NCBI GenBank assembly: GCA_001769385.1
Contig: MEPB01000080.1
Coordinates: 1,278-55,261 of the forward strand
Reading direction: 5' to 3'
Length of the DNA: 53,984 nt
Origin: Bacteroidetes bacterium RIFCSPLOWO2_12_FULL_35_15
GTDB taxonomy: Bacteria; Bacteroidota; Bacteroidia; 2-12-FULL-35-15
In this document: one piece after another, positions 7,734 through 15,600 of the stretch
Position numbering within the stretch: the stretch's first letter is position 1
How the letters are laid out: each line of letters opens with the position of its first letter
Translations under genes and position numbers: made by a program
Notes under the pieces: model-generated
Database searches by the model: none
The model's input: only the letters and a program-made list of their open reading frames with translations
Told to the model about the DNA's origin: nothing

Positions 7734-8009
7734 GCCAGGCGTTTCTTTCATTTCTCAAGCAATGCAAGCCTTCTGGGGGTATGAGAAAGTGATTACCTGA
7801 ATACTAGCAATCACTTTTATTCGAGCCTCATAGATTTTTATCCGCGCGTAATTGTCCGTCTGCTGTGGGTTTGAGAGAAAGAGTCAACTGAATACTAGCA
7901 CAAAATAAATTCGAGCCTCATAAATTCTTTTCAGTCAATTGTCTTAAAACGTTTCGTTCAACTTACAAAATTTTCTTCCGAGTGTTTTTGCTCCAGCGCT
8001 TGCGCATAA
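7728..8009. other. Recurrent ORF-less cassette, copy 4
   Basis: Bounded by TTATGCGC and GCGCATAA (8002-8009). Same two modules. Unlike the other three it is followed not by a recognisable attC but by a GCATAAC half-site and a palindrome-rich stretch. Confidence 0.5.
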
Positions 8010-8010
8010 C
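8004..8010 (-). other. Isolated attC end (half-site 13)
   Basis: GCATAAC followed by ACC, which on the minus strand reads GGTGTTATGC like the right end of a normal attC. No matching second arm or GTTRRRY end is visible to the right, so the attC here is lost or strongly diverged. Confidence 0.5.
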
Positions 8011-8018
8011 ACCTGTGT

Positions 8019-8141
8019 TTACGAAACTAGTTTCGTATTATCACCCTTTTTTGAGATATATGCGAAACTAGTTTCGTATATATCCGAATTAGTCGTAAGT
8101 GGGGAAAGATTTAAATTTGCTGATAAATAGTCGTTTTTCAT
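8019..8141 (-). CDS. Possible 40-residue peptide
   Basis: A short frame from the ATG at 8141 (MKNDYLSANLNLSPLTTN...) to the TAA at 8019-8021. AAGGAAA lies six bases upstream of the ATG, a better ribosome site than most here. The stop lies nine bases from the GCATAAC half-site, which is normal gene-to-attC spacing. Both CGAAACTAGTTTCG palindromes fall inside the frame, so it may instead be chance readthrough of an operator region. Low confidence. Confidence 0.25.
   Translation of the reverse strand: MKNDYLSANLNLSPLTTNSDIYETSFAYISKKGDNTKLVS
8020..8083. promoter_or_regulatory. Twin palindromes, operator-like
   Basis: TACGAAACTAGTTTCGTA (8020-8037, perfect 18-bp palindrome) and CGAAACTAGTTTCG (8063-8076). 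The second extends to 8056-8083 with a single mismatched pair. The centres are 41 bp apart, about four helical turns, so a dimeric repressor could bind both on one DNA face. No regulator gene is adjacent. Confidence 0.4.
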
Positions 8142-8325
8142 ATCATTTCCTTACTTCATCTAATTCTTGCTTATATTTTCTGTAAAAAATTAAAATGCGT
8201 TAATTATTGAGGTAAATGTAATGTATAATTAAAATATATCCAATTTGTCAATCGGACTTGTATCTGATCAAATCCTTTAGTCGTAATGTGAGTCTCTCTG
8301 TTTTTTTTTTCGATAAAAGCTGACA

Positions 8326-8613
8326 CTAGGCAAGAAAATTAAAAATGACCGCTATTCCTGATATAGTTATTGCAATTATATTGATTGTGTTTAGCAAGTT
8401 TATTTGAGAAGTTAATTTTTGTCCACCTACAAATAATGTATAAACTCCAGGCAAGAATAGTACAGAAAAAACTGTCGCTGGAATCCACATTATGGAACAA
8501 AACTCACAAGGCGATGTTTCCTTAAAAGCCGAAGAAAAGATAAACCATGAAAAAAATGTTAGCGATCCTGTAAGAATTGTATTTGCTAAACCTAATAAAC
8601 GAGTTTTTTTCAT
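8326..8613 (-). CDS. Three-pass membrane protein with CEFC motif
   Basis: 95 residues with hydrophobic segments at about 8-30, 42-64 and 70-94. A CEFC pair lies in the first loop (SPCEFCSIMWIPATVF) and could be redox-active or metal-binding. The size and the CxxC facing a membrane helix recall small vitamin-K-epoxide-reductase or MauE-like proteins, but the match is too weak to name. Upstream (right) lies attC 14 at 127 bp. The stretch 8142-8325 to the left is AT-rich and shows nothing else. Confidence 0.6.
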   Translation of the reverse strand: MKKTRLLGLANTILTGSLTFFSWFIFSSAFKETSPCEFCSIMWIPATVFSVLFLPGVYTLFVGGQKLTSQINLLNTINIIAITISGIAVIFNFLA

Positions 8614-8739
8614 TGTATACTTTTAATTTGTCTTTGCGAGACTCTCTCTCCGATATTTTTTCTTTGGGTTCTTGCAAAACAATCCACCAAGATAAATGCT
8701 GTCTGCCGATGAGTGCATTTTCCCGGGTTGTTTCATTTT

Positions 8740-8915
8740 GCCTAACGAACGAAGCTAAAAGAGGTGCGGAATTACTTGCACTCTGCTGTTCATTACCACA
8801 AATATAAATTAAAAGCACAGCCGATCCCTGCAAATGTTTAGAAATAAATTAATACCGCTGTGGCAAACATTTGCAACTTGCACTTGCTCCGCATTTATTA
8901 TAGGTGGTGTTAGGC
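8740..8915 (-). repeat. Integron attC site 14 (176-bp family)
   Basis: Ends GCCTAAC (8740-8746) and GTTAGGC (8909-8915). Somewhat diverged (GAGGTGCGGAATT, AATTAATACCG). It is followed by TTAGGCGTTCG; the complement of that 11-mer occurs at 12275-12285 beside an attC in the opposite orientation. Confidence 0.8.
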
Positions 8916-10222
8916 GTTCGTTGTTATTCATTCCTCTGTCATTGCTTGTCGCAGATTATATAAAATGTCTGAGTTTGAATGATAATCCTCTTGTCTTCTC
9001 GATTTTGTTTTTCAATACCTATTATACAATTGGTAATAGTAAGAGTTCCTTCATTCTGAAGGTATAGTGTAAATTTTCATGAATTAATTTAATTGCGTAT
9101 TTCAAAAATAGAGAATTCGAGAGGGAATTAAATATTTATGAAGAATAAAAAAATAAAGAATCAGCTATGATCCTCCGTTCTTAAGAAGAACGCTTTTGTA
9201 TCAATAATCTTAAAGGTATATATTTGATATGGTGAAGTAATTGATGTATGCACTTCTCATTTTAAGAGAGGCGAATTTCAATGTAGGAAAAGAAATTTGC
9301 CAACGATCCGATCCCCTTTCTAATTCCCTTTAATATCATTGGGTTTAAAATTTAATTTTGTGTCTGGTGAAATTCCGGTGAAATAAAATTTATAGTTGTT
9401 TGCACAAGCTGGAAATTTCACTTACTCAGCACACAAAAGATCACTAATTTTTCGACCTCTTTTCTAAACTATCGAATGGTCATTGAAATCAATGACGTTA
9501 AATCATAAAGGCAGAGGACAGTTTTTTTCAAGCAAGGGGACTCACGAAGTGAATTTTTCAAAGGAAGTGGTTTTACAATTTATACATGCAGTTTTTTTCT
9601 CACCATAAATTTTTTATAGAAAAATAATCTAACACAAATAAAGAGCATCGACTTTTGTTTTTCTTTTTAACGACAAAATAAGTAGTCGCAAAAAAAGATA
9701 TATTGTGTTGATAACCAATAAAATGTATGTTGTTTTGTTTTGAATTTTTGAGTAAGCAAAGCAAATTTTTGAATTAAAATATTTGTACGAATGCACTAAG
9801 TCCCTGTAAAGCTATTTTATTATTTCTCTCTTCCATAAAATTTCAATTTTTTAGCGTTTTACTCTTTTTTCAAAACCCAAAAACAAACCTTTATATTGTA
9901 TTCGGCAGAATTTGCAGAATGCACTAGAAGAGTCGAATAAATAAGCAAAAAAAATTCGACTTTTCTTTTTTCTCTTTCGATAAAAGCATATCTGTAAAAT
10001 GTATGCAATGCCTTGATAATTAATAAAGTGTGTTTGTTTTATTTTTGAAATTTACGTGAGTAAAATTAACTGTATAATTCGATGTTTGAAATTGAATGTT
10101 AAACGGTATGTTTTACGGAATTTCTTTCAATTTCTCGAGAACTCTTGAGAAACTCCGGGAATTTTAAAAATTAATATTGATACATATTACCCTATTTAAA
10201 TAGGGGACGAAATGCACCTTAT
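8916..10222. other. ORF-free AT-rich spacer between divergent arrays
   Basis: About 1.3 kb without a convincing gene on either strand. Two loosely similar segments of about 120 bp (around 9645-9765 and 9950-10070) share CGACTTTT..TTTTCTTT, TTGATAA..AATAAA.TGT and a terminal GAGTAA, so an old duplication is possible. GGTGAAATTCCGGTGAAAT lies near 9368. The position, between arrays reading away from it, is where an integron integrase and attI would be expected, but neither is present. Confidence 0.45.
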
Positions 10223-10316
10223 TGCAGGGATCAGTTGTGCTTTTAATTTATATTTGTGGTAAATGAACAGCAGAGTGCAAGTAAATCCGCACTTCTTTTA
10301 CCTTCGTTAGTTAGGG
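10223..10316 (+). repeat. Half attC site 15, inverted orientation
   Basis: Reverse complement of the left half of the 176-bp family, from TTGCAGGGATCAGTTG to the end GTTAGGGG (10310-10317). The other half is missing; AT-rich spacer abuts at about 10222. TATATTTG lies at 10249-10256 pointing at the gene starting at 10335. Confidence 0.75.
10249..10256 (+). promoter_or_regulatory. Candidate -7 box TATATTTG within attC 15
   Basis: Matches the Bacteroidota TAnnTTTG box. A TTG lies at 10222-10224, 24 bases upstream, slightly longer than the usual 17-23. The start codon of the next gene is 79 bases downstream. The same box and spacing recur in the other attC copies. Confidence 0.45.
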
Positions 10317-10334
10317 GTAATTATTTTAGACGTA

Positions 10335-11099
10335 ATGAAAACAACTTTTTTAATCCTGACAATCTTATTTTCACTTAATGTGAGTGGACAATTTACAGGA
10401 AGAATTACTGATTATTGTAATCAAAAAGAATTAAAAAAACTCACATCACTTCTAGACTCTGTTTCGAAAATAAAAAACACAGACAATTTTACTTATGCCG
10501 CATCATCAGGTTACCCAAGACAAATAATTGGTAAATATGATGCTGTTATAATGTATTATAGCGAAGCGTTTCCTAAAGAGCCAAATTCTAGAATTTTTAA
10601 TGTGTACCCATTATTTATAAAACTTATTCTTAATACAAACGAAATAATATTTTGTCAACTAACGGATGAGTGCAATTTATATCATATAGATACAGTAATA
10701 AATTATCTAGACACAATTAAATTTAAAGAATTTCAAAATTCATATTTCAAGCAATATGAATATCAGATAGACGCAGACAGTATTTTTTTTAACCAAGAAG
10801 TGGTTTATGGGAAAAGATGCGGTAATGGTGCTCAACCTCCAAAATATCGAGTGCTTTGTGAAACCGCTATTAAAACCCAGAATCTTGACCTTTTAAATAG
10901 TTGGCTAAGATGCCCGACAATTGAAAAACAGGCATATGCTATTGAAGCACTTATTAGGTTAGAGGAGAAAGGACTAATATTAACCGATAAGCAAAAACAG
11001 TTAATCAAAATTATTAAAAAGAAAAAAGAACGAATTATTGTTTGTTCTGGATGCAGACATTATAGTAAGAAAATCCGAAGAGCATTAAGAAACCCATAA
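10335..11099 (+). CDS. Exported cassette protein of unknown function
   Basis: 254 residues. MKTTFLILTILFSLNVSGQF is a signal peptide with probable cleavage after SG. The mature part is alpha/beta with NVYPLFIKLILNTNEIIFCQ in the middle and a helical C-terminal region (ALIRLEEKGLILTDKQKQLI) before a basic tail with CSGCRH. It lies 18 bp after attC 15 and 13 bp before attC 16, so it fills a rightward-reading cassette. No family is recognised. Confidence 0.65.
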   Translation: MKTTFLILTILFSLNVSGQFTGRITDYCNQKELKKLTSLLDSVSKIKNTDNFTYAASSGYPRQIIGKYDAVIMYYSEAFPKEPNSRIFNVYPLFIKLILNTNEIIFCQLTDECNLYHIDTVINYLDTIKFKEFQNSYFKQYEYQIDADSIFFNQEVVYGKRCGNGAQPPKYRVLCETAIKTQNLDLLNSWLRCPTIEKQAYAIEALIRLEEKGLILTDKQKQLIKIIKKKKERIIVCSGCRHYSKKIRRALRNP

Positions 11100-11112
11100 T
11101 GAAAATAACTAC

Positions 11113-11284
11113 CCATAAACTACCTAAAATAAATGCGGAGTTCCTGCATTTGCAAATGTTTGTCACAGCGGTATAAATTTATTTCTAAACATTTGCTATA
11201 ATCAGTTATGCTTTTAATTTATATTTGTGGTAATGAATAGCTGAGTGCAAGTAATTCCGCAATCTTTTACTTCGTTCGTTAGTC
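11113..11284 (+). repeat. Integron attC site 16, inverted orientation
   Basis: Reverse complement of the 176-bp family from CCATAAACTACC to GTTAGTC (11278-11284). The inner stem GCAAATGTTT / AAACATTTGC is intact. One outer end is mutated (GTTTATGG on the minus strand instead of GTTATGG), so recombination activity may be lost. TATATTTG is at 11220-11227. Confidence 0.8.
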
Positions 11285-11324
11285 GTCATTTTACAAACTG
11301 GAACGACATTTAAGAAAAGAAATC

Positions 11325-12245
11325 ATGAGAAACGTAATAATAATATTGCTAATTACTATTTCCATTCAAGCAATAGGACAAGAAAAAAGTAAATTAATGA
11401 AAGAAGGCTCTGAATTCTTTTTTAATAAACAATATCCAGAAGCCTTAAAATGTTTTCAAAAAGAATTAAAAACTTCCCCAACTATAGAGGTGAAATTTTG
11501 GATAGCTCATTGCTATGCTGAAATGAAACAAATATCAAATGCAAAGCCCCGTTTTTTAGAAATTATAAACAGCAATACTACTGGACCAGAAATCGCCATG
11601 TCTTTGGTGAATTTGGGTAATTGTTACAGAGAGACAAAACAAATTGACAGTGCTCATTATTATTATGACAAAGCCATAACTGACTTTCCAAAATATTCGA
11701 GTGCATATTTCAATAAAGGGCAACTTTTTTACTCTACTAGTCAATTTAAAGAAGCGAAAATAAATTATGATAAAGCTATTGCAATAGACTCAAGTGATTG
11801 GTGGTATTTCCAGAAAAGACTTGAGGTATCTTTTGCCTCACAAGACTATGAAGGTGCATTACATGACTTGAAAAAAGTGAATCAACTAAATCCCCCCAAA
11901 AAAAACCAAATGAACATCGCATATTGCTATACAATGCTCAAAAGATATAAAGATGCGGACTCAATATTTCAAATCATTTATAACGACAAAGATGCTGTCT
12001 TTTTAAATAATTACGGTTTGAATAAGCATAATATGGGGGAAACAAATGAGGGTAAAGAAATCATTTTGAAATCAATATCCCTTGACCCGAAAAACTCATA
12101 TGCATACAGAAACTTAGCAACCATAGCCATTGCCGAAAATAATAAGGATAGTATCTGTAAATATTTGTCAAAAGCACGAGAACTTGGATTTGAAAAAAAT
12201 TATGGAACTGAAGTGAACGAATTACTTTTAAAATATTGTAATTAA
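11325..12245 (+). CDS. Exported TPR-repeat protein
   Basis: 306 residues with signal peptide MRNVIIILLITISIQAIGQ. It is then a continuous array of tetratricopeptide repeats: PEALKCFQKELKTSPTIEVKF, AMSLVNLGNCYRETKQIDSA, SSAYFNKGQLFYSTSQFKEA, and later ones around residues 165-290. TPR arrays bind partner proteins; here probably in the periplasm. It starts 41 bp after attC 16 and ends 35 bp before the degenerate attC 17. Confidence 0.75.
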   Translation: MRNVIIILLITISIQAIGQEKSKLMKEGSEFFFNKQYPEALKCFQKELKTSPTIEVKFWIAHCYAEMKQISNAKPRFLEIINSNTTGPEIAMSLVNLGNCYRETKQIDSAHYYYDKAITDFPKYSSAYFNKGQLFYSTSQFKEAKINYDKAIAIDSSDWWYFQKRLEVSFASQDYEGALHDLKKVNQLNPPKKNQMNIAYCYTMLKRYKDADSIFQIIYNDKDAVFLNNYGLNKHNMGETNEGKEIILKSISLDPKNSYAYRNLATIAIAENNKDSICKYLSKARELGFEKNYGTEVNELLLKYCN

Positions 12246-12279
12246 TGTACAGTATTTTCGACAGAAAATAAAAACGAAC

Positions 12280-12415
12280 GCCTAACACCACTTCTAAATG
12301 CGAAGTTCCTGCATTTGCAACTGTTTGTCACAACGGCATTAATTTATTTTCAAACATTTACCATTACCTTGATTGCTTTTAATTTATTTTTGTAATTTTA
12401 TTCACATCGAAGGTT
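12280..12415 (+). repeat. Degenerate attC site 17, inverted orientation
   Basis: GCCTAAC (12280-12286) then ACCACTTCTAAATGCGAAG, TTGTCACAACGGCATTAATTT and CTTTTAATTTATTTTTGTAA, recognisably the 176-bp family in reverse. The far arm has decayed to TCGAAGG. It marks the right end of the array. Confidence 0.7.
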
Positions 12416-12653
12416 TCTGCATCTATTTTGCATTTTCCAAAATGCTCGAGTACACTCAAACATACTTTCATGGCAATCCCGTGGAAAATTCGGCAGTTTA
12501 GCAATCACCCCGGAGTTTCCACCGATTCCCCCCGAATAATCCCCTGAAAATCCCCGAAAAAATGCGAAAGAATCTTAAACAATTTTTAATCGCCCCGGAA
12601 TAATCCCCGAATCATTTCGTTAACAGAAAAAACTGAATAAGCCTAAAACTTCT
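12416..12653. other. Intergenic stretch rich in CCCCGAA repeats
   Basis: Between the array end and the helicase stop. It contains several imperfect copies of AATCCCCGAA (about 12525-12615) and TCCCCCCGAATAATCCCCTG near 12527. A related CCGTCCCCCGAACAGTCCCT occurs at about 37317 beside the tRNA-associated element. Origin unknown. Confidence 0.4.
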
Positions 12654-15600
12654 CTAACCACAATTAGCTTTGTATCCCTTATTTACTTTTTGGCTTATTA
12701 ACTTATCAATCTCTGTTTTTGTTTGTTGTTCAGTCTCAAATAATTTAACATTTTCTTGACCTTTAGTTCCTGCTTTGCCATACCTTACTATCATTCTAAT
12801 ACCATCTTGAGCAATTTCCCAAAACTTATCTGATGAGTCATCCTTAAAATTAAAACGCTTAAAACTCAAGCCATTTTCAGAAACTGATTCATTTTTGGTC
12901 TCTTCAGTTTTTGCGTTTGTTTTTATTACCTCTTCCATCTTCTTGTCTTCAACAATAGTTGGCTCCGTTTTTACCATCAATTGTTCTTCTTCCTCGGGTT
13001 TGCCTTCAAGTGCCTTTTTGATCTGTTCCATTACCTTTTCCGGCTGATGGAGCCAATCTTTACTATAAACTTGAATAACATTCCAGTTAAAGCTTTTTAG
13101 GATAGAGGGTCTTAAAACATATTGCTCCAGTAGATTACTGTTTTTATAATGCTCTGTAGTGTCAACTAAAACACCCAAACAGTATTTATTTTTATTCTCC
13201 TTGCTTCTAACTCCAATGTTACAACGGAAATAAGATTGCCCAACATTTAAATCTGTTTTGTATCCTAAAGCATTTAACTCTTTAGCAATACCTAAAACAA
13301 TTGCATTAGTTGAAGTACGAGAAGTGTCAATTACACTATTTTTGGACAAGCTGTCTAAAGTAAGATTAGCGGATTTTAACTCTCCACGAGAAACCGACTC
13401 GGCATATTGTAAGAATTTCCGGAAGTAATTAGCTCCTTCATTATATTCGTTTTTTATATCTGCATATTTTATCGAACTAATAATAGCCATGTGTTTTTTT
13501 GCTCTTGAAAAAATTACATTTAATCGTTTCTCCCCGCCTTTACGGTTAATTGGGCCGAAATTCATAATCATTCTTTTATTATGGTCATGGCCATAACAAA
13601 CACTCATAATAATAATATCTCGTTCATCTCCTTGAACATTTTCCAAATTCTTTACAAATAACCCAACAAATTGTCCCTCTTCTTGACGTTGATATTCTTC
13701 TTCTAATTTATTTTCAAAATCTTTGTCCGCTGATGCCAAACGAATTAATGCGTTTTCAATTTCGTATTGCTGTTCTTGAGAAAATGCCACAACACCGATA
13801 CTTTGCTTTTGATCTTTATTCAAAAGTGTTTTTATTAGTTGAGCAATGTACTCTGCTTCCGCAGTGTTTGTTCGTTTATCATATACGCCATGTTCCATAT
13901 AATGGAAACTGATACTTCTATTATTTAACGAATCGAAATTCTCTATCGCATTTTCAGCTGAATTTGCTTTCACTTCGCTTAATTCTTCTGGAGGAATAGT
14001 TTGATCCGGAATGGTTAATAGATTTCGATTATAAAATGCTGCGTTTGAAAAGCTGATCAAGGATTCATACTTACTTCTGTAATGCCAGCCAAGCATAACA
14101 TCTTGAAGTTTACGAGCACCTTGTGTCAAAAGACTATCAGCATCAATACGCATGCTTTCATTTTCATCATCAATTAAATCATTATCTTCATCAGGCGCTA
14201 CAGATCCGAAAAAGTTAGATGGAGGCATTTGCATTTCATCTCCAACAATGATAGTTTGCTTTCCTCTAAATAATGGAGGAATTCCTTCTTCTAATGTAAT
14301 CTGACTAGCTTCATCAAAAATTACCACGTCAAAATATTCAGGATTCAATGGTAGGGTGTCAGAAACACTTAGCGGACTCATCAGCCAAACGGGTTTCAAA
14401 TCTTGAATTACCTTTCCGGATTCTTTAGATGCCAAATCACGAATAGATCGGAAGCGCATGCTTTTATTAAATTCATGTTCTACAATTTTTCTTCCTTCAG
14501 TATAATTTTTCTTGAATTCCTTTTCTTGAGAACTCATTCCTGAAACAGATCTTGTACTCAAGGCAATATTGTCATTAAACTTCTTACGGATTTTAGCTCT
14601 TATATATGATGCATTAATCTCGTATAGCTTTTCGAATGCCTTCTTCAGTTTGTTAATACTGTATTTTATATCCGAAGCTTCCGTTTTATGAAACTCTTTA
14701 TTACTACTATATACAGTTTTTAAGCTTTTTTCGGCCATTAAATTCTCGAACTGTTCAGGAGTGAATTTCTCTTTCTTAATAAACGCTTGAAAATTTCTCG
14801 AAGTTTCGTTCAGTTCATTTATTAATGGCAATATTTCAGGTAATGACTTTAATGAAAGTTTAATGTTTTCAATATCTTCTAAGAGATCAATTATGTTTTT
14901 AGTTTCATAATCGCTGATTGATTTATCCAGCAATTTATGAGCGTTGTCTACTTTGTCTTTTAAATCGCATAGCTCAAGAATAAGCTTTTCCTGATTAACG
15001 GAACTTAAGTAGGATAAAGTAGGTTTGTTTTTTTCTTTTCTGAAATTTTCAATGGTATCCCACGTTTCACCAATGCTATTAATCTTGAATGTAAACTCTG
15101 CTTTCTTTTCTAATTCTTTTGATTGATTAATTAAATAATACTCGGTTTGAAGTTCCTCTAAAACTTGTTTTAAACTGGGTTTTACATCATGTTTTGAAAA
15201 ATCATACGATGACTTAATAGTCTTTTTTAATTTCCAAAACCCCGGATTTAAAAATGAAAATATTGAACTTTGAAATGCTGTTAATTGTTCTTTCGCAGAT
15301 TGTAGATCTCCCTCAGAAAATTTATTTTTCCAATTACCATTCTTTTTACTTGCCTGCTCTACTTTATTTTTAAGTTCTATATAATCATATACAACTCCTT
15401 CAAATTGTTTAGTTGAGGGGTTATTGCTATCGTAAAGGAATAAATTTCCGTTCTCGGCATATGGCTTAAATCTATAAGCATCGGTCACTAATTCTTTTAT
15501 AATTAAGAAATGTTCTTTTAAATTATCAGGAATATTCGCTTTGCTTAATTCGTTACTTATAAACTCAAAAAGGTCTTCCAGTTGTTCAGCAAGTTGTTTA

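Noticed and set aside
380-8915. Repeats as a CRISPR array
   Set aside because: Units are about 176 bp with spacers of 60 to over 1000 bp containing genes, and no cas genes are present.
8834-9067. Plus-strand 77-residue ORF
   Set aside because: It runs through the conserved attC 14, so its frame is a by-product of the repeat.
380-12415. Repeats as MITEs or insertion sequences
   Set aside because: There are no target-site duplications, and the ends vary with the cassette but always match the partner end of the same cassette, which fits attC and not a transposon.
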